Assembly: GCA_001247695.2 (NCBI GenBank)
Contig: LGRX02013690.1
Coordinates: forward strand, 1 to 22,603
Source of the DNA: Cymbomonas tetramitiformis
Taxonomy: Eukaryota; Chlorophyta; Pyramimonadophyceae; Pyramimonadales; Pyramimonadaceae
Length of the DNA stretch: 22,603 nucleotides
Direction: 5' to 3'
Part shown: positions 1 through 12,400 of the stretch, piece by piece
Position numbering within the stretch: the first letter of the stretch is position 1
Layout of the letters: the number at the start of each line of letters is the position of its first letter
Notes under the pieces: generated by a model
Told to the model about the DNA's origin: nothing
What the model saw: only the letters and a program-made list of their open reading frames with translations
Databases searched by the model: none
Translations under genes and position numbers: made by a program

Positions 1-282
1 GGTACGGTCCCTGCGTCACACGCCTCGGCTTGGGCGCCCGCTCCATGCGGTGTCTCACCTTCTTCCAACCTCAACCTCAGTACAAGCGCCGCAGGAATTC
101 CGAGCCGTGGCGGTGGCGGCATCACTGCGCAGCGGAGAAGTACGGAGGAGGCGCGTGTGGCGGCGCAGGACATGGTGCTAAGAGCTTGGAGATGAATTCT
201 TCGGTGCTGGGATGACACAAGGGAGGGCTTTTGGGTTGGGGGATGGGGTGGGCGGCGGGAGGCTCTGTGTGGCGCACGGCAG
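1..282. other. Upstream flank, probably the 3' part of an intron
   Basis: I see no dynein-like or other convincing coding sequence here. It ends in a G-rich stretch (about 221-266) followed by a CAG acceptor at 280-282, like the other introns of this gene. A 61-codon open frame from 30 has no recognisable features and stops before the exon. Confidence 0.6.
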
Positions 283-416
283 GTGGTGATTCAACGGGAG
301 AGTTTAAAAGCCATCCTCGTGCAGCAGTACATTGTGATTGTAACTTGCTACTGCACCGAGCTGGAGGTGGTAAAGAATGAGTATGAGAAGTACAAGGAGC
401 GCCCACCGCTGCCTAG
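283..416 (+). CDS. Exon 1 (in window): dynein tail, DHC_N1 region
   Basis: The exon opens after CAG at 280-282 and reads [16 protein letters not shown] then [19 protein letters not shown]. This matches the tail segment just before the conserved PPVxG motif, where heavy chains carry an acidic/basic helix ending in PP(I/L)xR. It ends AG|GTGCCC in phase 2; the split Arg codon is completed by the first base of exon 2. Confidence 0.85.
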
Positions 417-3400
417 GTGCCCCCGTCCTCGCGCTTGCCGGGGGCCTCCCTCCCCGCGCTTGCCGGGGGCCCCCCTCCTCGCGCTTGCCGGGGGCCCCCC
501 TCCTCGCGCTTGCCGGGGGCCCCCCTCCTCGCGCTTGCCGGGGGCCTCCCTCCCCGCGCTTGCCGGGGGCCCCCCTCCTCGCGCTTGCCGGGGGCCCCCC
601 TCCTCGCGCTTGCCGGGGGCCCCCCTCCTCGCGCTTGCCGGGGGCCCCCGTCCTCGCGCTTGCCGGGGGCGTCCCTTATGTTCATGCCATGCCTGGCGGT
701 CTCATGTGCCAACCCCACGCAGCCTTGCAGCTTCCGCACCTTGCTCCTCCACTGGGTCAGGGGCTTGTGGTGCTTGCCCTCGCAGTTAAGCCCCACCCAG
801 AGACACGCAGGAGGGAGGCTCCTGGGGGCTTGCCCTCTGCTGCAAGCTATGCCAGACAATACGGGTCACAACTGTGACCGCTCAGTCACGAGCGCTTGCC
901 CTAAGCTGCTGGGCTCGTTGGCGTGGGGCAGGAACATGCCACCGGTGTCTGGGAACGTGGCCTGGGCTCGCCAGGTAAGCCCCACACCTCTCCGATAAGC
1001 GTGTCCTCAGGCTGCAGAGCTCGTCACCCCCTCCGTCTGCTCAGCCCTCATTTGCCACAGGCTGGTGGTTCCATCCTTCTAGTGTCAACTCCCGTGTGCT
1101 CCGCCCTCATAATACGTCGGAGGAATGGGAGCATGCCATCGGCCAATAGGAGGTCTTATCATCTCAATCCCGCCGCCGCCGGCAGCTTCATTTTTCTGAC
1201 AAGAAGATGGTTTTTGCAGTCTTCTCCAGCTCATCCATTTCCGCCCGTGTCTCGCCGCGCCTGCAGCTTGGTCCACGTGCGCGCGCACCTGGGCCTCCGC
1301 TCTTGGCGGGCGGGGGGGGCAGTGGAGCATGCTTGCTGACGTGGCGGTGGGGCGGCAGCTGCTGCGGCGGATTGAGGTTCCGATGAAGTATTTCCGGGAG
1401 CACCCAGAGATCCTGCACATGGGCGACGCGCGGAAAATCGTGAAGAGTTACAACCGCCTGGCCTCTGCGCTCATCGAGTTTGAGCTGCTGTGGGTTAGCA
1501 CCTGGAGCGCCGCCGTGACGGATACCCGCCGCGAGCTGGGGGTGCCGGTGTTCGTCCGCCATCCGACCACGAAGGACCTCCACTGCAACTTCAGCCGCAG
1601 CGCGTTCCAGCTGCTCCTCGAGACAAAGCACCTCATGCGCATGGAAATTAAGGTTTCGCCTTCCCCCGATCCCCCGCATCTGCCCTTCTGCGTCCCCAAT
1701 GCCTGATCCTGTCCGGTCCCTCTCCCATCCCACCCCCACTCCGTATCACGGCCCTGGTCCCACATGCCTCCCTGGCACTCAGCAGCTCCCGGGCCCTGGT
1801 CGACCTTACCCCTGGTTCCCACATCCCCCCTCCCCTTCAACCACTCCCTCGGCCCTGGTGGATCTTGCCAGCCCGTCGGGTTCTAGAGGGTTGGGTGGCG
1901 GTGAAGCATTGCGGGCTTTTAGATTGGTTCACTTCTCGGTCATCATCCTCACTTAAGCTACTGGAGTATCCGGGTTTTCAACGCAGATGCCGATTGCGGA
2001 GATATGTGGAGGGGGTGGGAGGGTGGGCACAGGTGCCGGAGGAGGCGTCGTTTATTCTGATGCGGGAGACGAAGTTCAAGGCGGACTACTGGAGCCTGGG
2101 TGCCTTGGTGCGTGACTACAACCTGCTGATGCGGCGCCAGACGAGCGTGGTGGGCGCGCTTCTGGCGCACCACTTGGCGGACCTCGACAAGGACCTCGCG
2201 CCGGGGCTGACGGAGGTGACGTGGACGTCGCCCAAGATCCAGGAGTTCTACGAGGCGATAGTGGCGTCGATGTCACAAAAGAAGGAGCTGGTGAGCCGCA
2301 TCGACGACGTGCTCAACAACCGCATCAACCACGTCATTCTCCGCATGATCCGCAACGTCAAGCTGAGCCACTTCGCCTTCGCGGACGTGCTGCGCCCCAC
2401 TCAGTTTGTGGAGAGGGTGCAGGCGGACTGCGCGGTGGCGGCTCCCATTGTGGAGAACTGCAGTCAGAGCGTGGAAATCGCCGCGCAGGACCTGTTCCGG
2501 GTCTCAACTAGGTTACCCCTCCCCTGCCCCCGCCCGCACTTCCCCGGCGCTTCGCGATCTACGCATGGCCAATGCTTGCGCCTGGCTGGTTTGCCTTGAC
2601 TTTTGGATATCAGCCTTTCGTGCGATCTGCTTCGTCGAGGACCCCCGTGAGTCACGATCTAACGGTTTAGAAAGACCCCCATATGGCACACAAGACCTTA
2701 CATCACATCAACCCTCCTGCCGAATATGCCTTCCCCATCGCATCGACTTTTTGCACCCTAACAGTGTATGCCCTGAATACACACTTTCTCATTTAGCATA
2801 TCGCATCGCTTGCTGTGTGCAGTGCCGCTAAATCCTCAAATTCAAATTCCCCTGAGCACCCTGGCGTCTCGATTGAAATGTGATGCCCTGGCATGTATCG
2901 CCCTCTTCCGTCATAGATAGGCAGGTCCAATGATAAGCCACGCACCCACAGGCGCGCGCATCCACATAAGTGTCCGGAAGGGTGTGCTGAAGGAAGTGTG
3001 GTCTGAATCCTTTGATCCGGGTTTGGGTACACAGTGCACCCGACATTCTGTGCTGATGGAGTCGCTCAAAGGATGAGCCACACACACGAATCTAGGGTTG
3101 TCAGGTTTTAGGGTTTAGGGAGGTTGTGTATGTATGTGGGAGATATTTAGGGTTTAGCGTGGGCCACTGGGGGGCATGCCAGCAGGGTCCACGTACTCCG
3201 TAACCCAGAGACCAACAGTTGTTTGGCGACTATCGGTCACATCGTTTCATCTTTCCATGCTGCTTTGCATTTGGGTTGGGAATATGTATGAGTTGGTGGT
3301 ATCTTGTCACGGCCCCGCCCTGCTCCTGATTTGCTTCTCACATCCACTGGGATGATGGTGGGCTGGCTTTTGTCGGCTGATCTCATGCCATTCAGTATGT

Positions 3401-6400
3401 GGGGAATATGTGTACGTGTATATATCATATGGATCTCCCATAAATAACACGTGAAGCTCCCCTATATAACACATATAGCACGTGAAGCTCATAGCATTGG
3501 CACTGATTCTGGACTCTCCCCTTCCCCAAGAAAGCAGTCCACCAGTTGTAGCGCTCCACTTGTGCTGGAACGGCGCGCTCTGGTTGTGAACGGGGCGCGC
3601 TGTCTTTTGAGATGCTATCGGTGACGAGGAGGATGGAGGGGTTGGAGGGGTTTGGCGCAGTGGGTACACCATGGATCAGCGGATAGCTCTGCGGCACAAG
3701 ATGGAGGAGATCAGACGGTATCTCGAGCTGCGGGTTTTCCAGAGCATGTCGGACTGCATCAAGCGGTCACTCACGCGGCTTCGGCGGCTGGTCCAGGGGC
3801 TGCCGCCGATGCTCGACTCGGAGAGGAGCGCCCTCAGCGGGAGCGAGGCGTTCCCCCCCATGTTCCGGGTGGAAGTGTACTTGCGCACCCCTGACCTCGT
3901 CATCGTGCCCTCCCTGGAGGAGCTCGAGGAGCACGTGCGCCTCGGTCCCCGCATCCGCCACTCCTCCCTTCAGTTGACAGAGCGCCATGGAGCGGCCCCG
4001 CACGGGTGTCAGCGTGTTCAGGAGGCAATCTCGCCATATCAGCGGATCACGGCGAGGCCTCGCCTGCCACTACGAGGCAGAGCTCCCCCCCCCCCGCACC
4101 TCGCCCGAGCTGCGATTGATGGAGCCTACCATGGTCTGTTTCAGTGCTGCCTGGCAGGCTCCGTCGCCCTCGACCTGCTGGCTTTCACCAAGCCTCCATC
4201 ATATCGTCGGCGTGCCCAGGTCAAGGCACGGAATCCGTCAGGGCATGCCGCAGATCAGTCACTCGATGTTCTTCGCATTGCCGGGCAATGGCAGAACCCC
4301 AAGGAGCGCTCGCCAGCTGGGGATACATTAGGAATAGGTAGACATTAGAATGTATGCGGAATGCATTTCCTGACGTTTTCCTGATGTTTTCGGGACATAA
4401 TCCTGTACAGGAATACGTCCCGGATGCATCAAGTATATGTCCCGAAAACATATTCGGGACATTTTCCTGATGCATTGCACAGAGCGGGCGAGCACACGTA
4501 CGCGGGTGCAATGATGCATGCGGGCGAGCAACAAATGTGCATTGAACACTGCATACATTCAAAATACATAGTACATTCAAAAATGAATATTGCTCGGAAT
4601 TTTTCTTCTCTGTTATTTCCTATTTCAATTCATCATACCATTTTCCCGTCCTTGTCCGCGTAGCATTGACAAGCCAAATTCACCTCGCCCGGTTTGAGTT
4701 GGCGGAGGCGGCTTAGCGAGACCACCAAGTGAAACCTGTGCGAAGTTAAGTCCCGTTTGCCATTGGCATGATGACATGATGTGCAGAACAGCTCGCGCTG
4801 TTTTTGGGCATTCCGCCACGAAGCAGGCCGCCTGGAGCGAATAGGGAGGCCGAGGTAGCGGTGGAATGAGGGGGAGGGGGTGAGTGGAGCGCAGCTGCAA
4901 GAAGCCGCGGTGGCCATCCTCGGGTCCGCAGAGAAGTTCATGCGGTGGGGCCAGCCGCGGCCGCGAGGGGAGCAAAGCGCGGACGCTGAGGATGGGGCTC
5001 CCCCCCTCAAACCTCTGCAGTCCTACTTTGACCGGCTGACGGCCAACAAGGGCGTTGTGAAGGAGGTGCTGCTATTGGTGGGGAGCATCTCGGAGCTGCG
5101 CGAGGCGGTGAACAGCGAGCTGACAGACCTCGTCGAGTTCCAGCATCTGTGGATGGATTCCGCAGCCGAGACCTATACCAACTTCATGCGAGTGAGCGCC
5201 CCTAGGGAAAGCCCACAGGCGCCCTCGATCCCGACCCTGGACCCCATATAGAAGTGTACCCTCCTTTAGATTATAGTTCTTTTCGATAGCCCGTTTTATT
5301 AGTTCAATCGCCTGTTTGAAGAGTTTCCAGCTTCGAAACTCGCGCGCGCAGCAAGACGCGGTCTGTGAGAAGCCGTCTTATGAACCACGTATTACTATTC
5401 ACCCATTTTTGCCGGACACCAGACCATTCTGAGATGCCGCCGACTCTGCAGCGTTCGATCGGATGATGGCGGGTGCCTCACTCTCATGTTTCTATGCCTT
5501 ATAGCCATGCAGTGGGCACTTCTCCTTCGGTCATGCGCCTCTGATGTGGACCATTGGATGTGTCGGGCCAGCTTGATCCGACGATCGAATTATTTGAGGA
5601 GCGAATGAATCGCCTGGTGGACATAGAGCAGCGCATCATGGCCGTGCCGGACAGCATACGATGCCATTGCCTGGAGATCAGCATGTCACACATCAAGGGT
5701 GTTCTGCAAGGGAAGGCCAACGAGTTCAAGCTGTTGTATGCGAACGAGTTCAACCGCCGCACGCAGGTGGGGCCTCCGTCGATCCTAGCCGGTGCCGTGC
5801 CAGCTCGCGACGAAGCGCGCCTCGCAGCCCTCCCCTCCCTCCCTTTCGCCATTCAACACCAATCACCATCCTCTGGGAGAAGGATGCTCGAATGAGGGAT
5901 TTGTCAAGCCAACCTCGACGTCCACTGTACGCTCCGCTGCTGCGCATACCGCCCTTTGGCGCTTTCACAGGCAGCACTTCGCGGCGGCCCGCCGTGCCTC
6001 GGCGTCGCCGTTTGCTGCGTCGCCAAAGGGGTGATGCGGGGTGGCGGGTTCGGGACATGTGACGGGGTCGGGGGTTACGCAGGAGATGGTGAAATCAGTG
6101 ATGCATGTCATCTCGGAGGTCGGGGCGGCGCTGGAGCGCACGGTGGATGGTCTCGAGGACATGCGCGGCGTGTGCGAGACGCTGAGCAAGCTCAATGAGA
6201 GTGAGCCTGGCGTGGAGATGGCTCTGCCCCGTATCGAGGACGACTACGCCTTCTTGCGCAACTACGGGGTGCTGCGCCCCGTAGTCCCGTCCCCACCCTT
6301 TCTGCTACGCCATGGGCACGCAGCCCCCAACCGGAGATGCGGCCGGCGGTCAGTGGGAGTACAGATTCTGCCGGCAGCAGCAGGCCCTCTTACGGTTCCG

Positions 6401-9400
6401 TACTCACGCATGACTGGACTTACCGAAGCCGAAGCGGGACGCAAGGGTGCAGCATTTTGCTATTGCCTTCTCCCCATGCGTGTGGCTTCCCCCACGTCAC
6501 ATCCTCCCACTGCCACTCCCCCCTTCTGGGACAGGGCTCCCTTCTGCCAGGTTAGATTAAACCTATATCCAGGGCCCACCGCCAGGGCCATGAGCTGTGT
6601 GCCGTCGGATCCAAGTGACTGCGGGTTCGATGGGTTGAAGAATGCTGACAGCGCCTTCAGTGTAAATTTGGATTTGTCACCCACCTCGCAAAACCACCTG
6701 GGGTGTTCGAACCGTCAGATTAGGTGAGCGCCGTCAGTTTAGGTGAGCGCCGTCAGATTAGGTGAGCGCCGTCAGATTAGGTGAGCGCTGTCAGATTAGG
6801 TGTGCGCCGTCAGATTAGGTGAGCGCCGCCAGATTAGGTGAGGTGAGCGCCGTCAGATTAGGTGAGCGCCGTCAGAATAGGTGAGCGCCGCCAGATGGGT
6901 GAGCCGCCAGATTAGGTGAGCGCCGTCAGATTAGGTGAGCGCCGTCACACCAGCAATGAATGCTTCACGCTCGACTCGGCAAGATGTGGAGAAGCAAGCC
7001 AATCAAGCTGGCCCTGTGTAGCTTGGCATCCAGAAGTGCAAAGGCGGAAATGGCAAGGGTACGGGGGCGTGTTGGGGTGAGGCGCGAGTTCGCAGGTGCC
7101 GATCAAGGCGGAGGAGCAGGAGCAGCTGGATCAGTTGCCATACCAGTGGCGCAAGCTGAAGCTGAAAGCGTTAGGCGTGAAGGAGCACCTGCAGCTAATG
7201 CAGGGAGACATGAAGGCGGCGATGGTGCGTGACACGCAAGCGTTCATAGCGGACCTGGAGAAGTTCAAGAATCTGTACGAGGAGCGCGGACCGGCCGCCC
7301 CCGGCATCAAGGCCCGCACGGCCCTCGAGCGCCTCCGGGAATTTCAGGCGCTCTCCCCCCCCTACACCGCCTCGTACATGCCCTTCCCAGAGACTGCAGT
7401 GCCGTGCGGGAGGGTGGCAGTTAGGGACACTACGCTTGTTGCAGGTTCGGCATCCATCGCCGCTGGTTGAGTCAAGATATCTTTGAGAAATGACCGGGGG
7501 TGTTGTGGGAAGGTGGGGACGGGCGGGAGAATGCAGAGAGGGCTGGAGGAGCGAGAGAGACGGGCGAAGGTGTTTCACCGAGGAGAGCTGCTGTTCAATC
7601 TGCCCACAACGGAGTACCCGGAGCTTGCCCACCTTCGCAAAGAGCTGAAGTACATCTCCACCCTGTACAACCTCTTCCAGGTTCAGCCTCTTCCCTGCTC
7701 CCGGCAGTCTCTCAATGCCTCCCTGGGCGCAGGCAGCGGCTGGCATGCCTCCATGAAGGGTCACTCGGGGCCTGCGACCGTAGGGTGCACCTCGATGCGG
7801 CCATCTTCGCCTGCCATAATAGAGGAGCATTGCACCCCCCCTCGCTTCATTTAGGGACATCACAACCCTCATTCCTCATGCAAGGTCCTGACAACCCCCC
7901 TTTCTTTATTCAGGGGCCTGCCAAGCGCCCCCCCCTTTATGCAGGAGCGCTTGGTCTGTCGTTGTGCAGGGGCTGAAAAGCACCCCCCACATTATGCAGG
8001 GGCGCTTGGCTGTCTTTATGCAGGGGCGCTTGGCTGTCTTTATGCAGGGGCCTGACAAGCACCCCCCACATTATGCAGGGGCGCTTGGCTGTCTTTAATG
8101 CAGGGGTGTTGGCCCTTCACCTTGGGATGCTGACTGGCTTCGACGAAGGCCTTCGGCGGAGGGCGCATTCAGACCAGGCTCATCGTGCTTGCACAACAAT
8201 TCAGACCAGGCTCATCGTGCTTGCACAACAGTTCAGACCAGGCTCATCGTGCTTGCACAACAATTCAGACCAGGCTCATCGTGCTTGCACAACAGTTCAG
8301 ACCAGGCTCATCGTGCTGCACAACAGTTCAGACCAGGCTCATCGTGCTTGCACAACCAGTTCAGACCAGGCTCATCATTGCACAGCAGGACAGACGAGCT
8401 CCATCGTGCTTGCACAACAGTTCAGACCAGGCCCATCGTCTTGCGCGCTTAATTCAGACCAGGCTCATCGTGCTTGCACAACAGTTCAGACCAGGCTCAT
8501 CTTTGCACAACAATTCCAACCCCATTTCCCTCATTCCGAGTCGCATGGTCTTCGCAGGCCTCCACCCCCTCGCCCCTGGACCTTCTTGATGCCAGCCCTG
8601 CCGTGTCGTCGCTGGAGCTTGCTGCGAGAGCTGGCAGCCGGCGTGTGAAGGAGATGGCGGGCTCTGAGTGGGCGCAGGAGGTCACCCACGGTGATCCAAC
8701 GAGTTACGAGGCCACGCTGTGGAGTACGCTGGACCTGGACAAATTCTCTGCGCAGATAACCGACTTTCAGGTCCAGTGCCGCGCATGCCCTCCGCGCTGC
8801 GCAACAGCAGGCCTTCAGCGAGCTGCGCTGAGACCATCCAACAGCTACTGCGAGATCCTGCCGTTCCTGCTCATGCTGCACCATCGCTTCATCCGCGGCA
8901 TACAGGAGCAGCTCTCCCATCACTGGCACCTACTACACTGTCTCCCCGTCGGAGTCGAGGTCCTTCAAGCTCTGCCACGTCACGGCGGCCCCGCTGCTCC
9001 CAGCACAGGCAACCCCCGCCCCTCTGTTCTCCTCCCACCCAGATAATGCGCAAGCCTGAGCCTTGGCATTTTCTGTGTCTCCCCCGTTGGGTGTCTGTTC
9101 GATGGTGGATGGCTGGGGGCGCGCCCAGAGAGAGAGAGAAGAACAAGAGATCCTGGAGGAGCTGGAGGAGATGTGCTCCTCGGCGGTGAAAGAGAGCGAG
9201 ATCGAGTACAAGCTTGAGAAGATCAAGGGCGACTGGACGTACTGCACAGTGAGCTTCGCCAACTACAAGACAAAGGGCAAGCTGCTGCTGGACGCGAAGC
9301 AGATGGTGACGATGCAAGGGGACCTGGAGGACTCGCAGATGACCCTCGCCTCGCTGCTCACCAACCGCTACAACCACTCCTTCAAGAAGGAGCTGTCGGA

Positions 9401-12400
9401 GTGGTACAAGCGCCTCAGCACCGTCTCGGAGGTGCTCGAGCTGTGGCTCACGGTGCAGGCCATGTGGCACTATCTGGAGGTCCATACCACCCCCCCCAAT
9501 ACACACCCTCAGGGGTGAGCGCCAGGCTGGGCGTGCTCATGGTGACAGGGGCGCCCCTGATGATGAGCATGGTCAAAGGAGCATGTCCCCGCCTGTTTCG
9601 CATGCAGGCCCCCGGGCAACGTGCTCACCAAGTAGGGCGCTGTCTGTACCTGCGGGATGTGGACAGTCTGGTCCAGAAGGAGATGGGAGATTGGAGGCTC
9701 GGAGGAGGCTCGAAGCGTGCGCGTGTGCGTGGTTCGTTAGGCTTGCAGACGGCGCGCCTCCGCAGGTGGTGTTCACGGGCGGCGACATCGCGAAGCAGCT
9801 GCCGCAGGAGACGAAGCGGTTCGCGCAGATCAACAAGGCGTGGTCCAAGATGATGCACGCGTCCGCGGAGAGTCCGAACCTGATCCGCACCTGCTACTCG
9901 GACGCCAGCGTGCAGCAGACGCTGCCGCACCTGAACCAGCAGCTCGAGCTGTGCCAGAAGTCGCTCTCGGGCTACCTCGAGATGAAGCGCAACCTGTTCC
10001 CGCGCTTCTTCTTCGTCTCCGACCCCAGCATCCTCGAGATCCTCGGGCAGGGCAGCGACCCCAAAACGATCCAGCCTCATCTCGGAAGCGTCTTCGACAA
10101 CGTCACGCGTGTCACCTTCCACCGCATCACCCCGGGCGTCATCATCGCCATGTCCAGCGCGGAGGGCGAGGAGGTGCCACTCAAGGTCTGCGCTCACCTT
10201 GGCGCCGCCCCTCCGGGAGGGCTTGCGGGTGGCCGCTCGCTCCCACCCTATTCATACCCTTCCCAGCATTTTCACGGGCTGGTCTGCCGGGCGCTCTATC
10301 ATACATATGCAGCATACACCTTTGGGTGATGGCATACACCTAAGGTGTATACAAGAGCTTCTCCTTTAAGAGAGACCTCGTACCACAGCAATCCCACCAG
10401 GCGTAGGAGCAGTGTTGTATCTAGTTGGCTCCGCACGCAAGAGCCCGGAATACACGGGAGCTCTCGACAGGGGAGGTGTCGAAGCAGCAGGGAGCAGAGG
10501 CCAGAGGTGTCATCCAGAGGCGTCATCCGGGGGATGACTCTGCTGCGGTATCCCCTGGGAGCAATGTGTCACTGCGACGCTATTGGATTGCTGCTCTCAA
10601 GTGATGACGCATGGCTCGTCCGGAAGTGCTGCAGGAGCAGATGGTGTGCGAGGGCAACGTGGAGGACTGGCTGGCGATGCTCGAGCGCGCCATGATCGCC
10701 ACGCTGCGGTCCCTGATGCGAGAGGCGAGCCGCGCGGTGCGGACCACCGAGCTTCAGGAGTTCATCAACCGCTTCCCGGCCCAGGTGGCGTTCTTCGGGT
10801 TGCAGCTGCAGTGGTGCCAGGAGATGGAAGGCGCGATGCACGCCAGCCGCACCGACAAGAACTCCGTAAAGAAGGCGGACATGCGGGTGGCGGCGACTCT
10901 GCGCGAGCTTGTCGTTCTCAGCACCCGAGAGCTCCCCCCGATGTCTCGCACCACCTTGGAGACCCTCATCACTCAGCAGGTAGCCCCCTTCCCCCACCCT
11001 CCCCCCTCCGAAATCGGCGGAGCATCGCGAGTGTTCAACATACTGACAGGGCAACCAGGGCGTGAGACAGCTCCGAGCGGAGATGAGCACAAATACGCCT
11101 AACAAAGAAAGCCGCCGCACACATCGATCGTCCAATCGAAGTGGAAAATATATAGTGGATGGCGCAGATTGCGTACACCAACACACCGCCCTGGTTCTGT
11201 GGGCCAACATTCGAAGCGACGTGATTGGCGCGCTGCGTTGACCCACACGTGGCGTCCTCACAGGTCGCCGGTGCTCGTTGGCAGCTCTTCAAGGCTCTCT
11301 GCAGGAACCCTGGCGCATGACGCATGACGCTCCCAAGCAGCTTGGCACTCCCAAGCAGCGTGCGCCCGTCAAGCTCTGGTGCGACTGGGAGCGTCGATGC
11401 GCGCTTGATCCGCGCTCGCTCCTTGGCCGCTTCGCGGCGCTTCCCCCCTAGCAGCAGCACAGCCAACCGGGGTGAGACAAGGCGCGAAGGCGGATCCCGC
11501 GACTGGGGAGGTGAATGGTTTGGGGCTGCTGGTGTGGTGGGGGGGGGATGACGGGCCCCGCGCCAGGTTCACCAGAAGGACGTGAGCCAGGAACTGCTGC
11601 TGAGCAAGGTACACTCGGTGAACGAGTTTGAGTGGACCAAGCAGACCCGGGTGTACTGGAACTCCGAGCTCGACGGCTGTATGCTGAGCATCACCGACGT
11701 GGAGCTCGAGTACGCCTACGAGTACATCGGTGTGCAGGAGCGCCTCGTCATCACGCCGCTCACGGACCGCTGCTACATCACCCTCGCCAAGGCGCGCCGC
11801 GCCTCGCCGCCCATACCCCTGAGAGCCGATCGCAATGCTCACGGCCCGAGTCTTCCCATTCTGTCCCACCTAGCGGCAAGGGGGAGCCTGCCGAGAGGCG
11901 CGGTCAGTGCTCCTGGAATCCGACGTGGCACCGGTAATCACCGGTCGAAAATCGTTAGCTACCGGTATCCGTTGGTAGCAGATCGTTTTACCATACTAAA
12001 GCTTCTGCCATACCTAAGTCTACCAGTGTTAAGGGCTTAGCTACCGGTAGCCGTTGATTTAAATATATTAACGCTGGGCGCCGTCCGCTCGTGTGACACT
12101 CAGGTCGAGTAACTCAAGGAGCATGGTGTCTTGCCAGTCACGGCGGATGGCGTGGCGGGTGCGGGGAGCCGAAAGCAGGCACTCGGGCTTTTCCTCGGGG
12201 GTGCCCCGGCAGGGCCAGCCGGCACCGGGAAGACGGAGACGACGAAGGACATGGGGCACTGCCTCGGGAAGTTCGTGGTGGTGTTCAACTGCAGCGACCA
12301 GTTCGACCACCGCGGCATGGGCAAAATTTTCAAGGGGCTCTCGCAGAGCGGCGCCTGGGGCTGCTTCGACGAGTTCAACCGCATCGAGCTCGAGGTGCTC

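Noticed and set aside
30..215. 61-codon ORF near the left edge
   Set aside because: No family match, and it stops before the acceptor of exon 1; probably intron.
413..998. Several 140-190 codon open frames on both strands over intron 1
   Set aside because: They are translations of the 25-bp array, which has no stops in any frame. Only [14 protein letters not shown] at the end of one of them is real.
2492..2503. Alternative donor CGG|GTCTCA for exon 4 (GT at 2501)
   Set aside because: It would leave phase 0, but exon 5 needs two bases carried over; the CTAG|GTTACC donor at 2512 gives the right phase.
3455..3475. TATATAA-like sequence as a promoter
   Set aside because: It lies within intron 4, between conserved tail exons on the same strand. 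No start or first exon follows.
6615..6715. tRNA-like T-loops (GGTTCGAT, GTTCGAA)
   Set aside because: I found no matching acceptor stem, D-arm or anticodon arm around either motif.
8168..8516. Regular 32-bp repeat suggesting CRISPR
   Set aside because: Units are head to tail without unique spacers, and the context is an intron of a eukaryotic gene.
10611..10634. ATG at 10611 as a gene start
   Set aside because: It is in frame with exon 14 but lies before the CTGCAG acceptor; exon 13 joins directly to [10 protein letters not shown].
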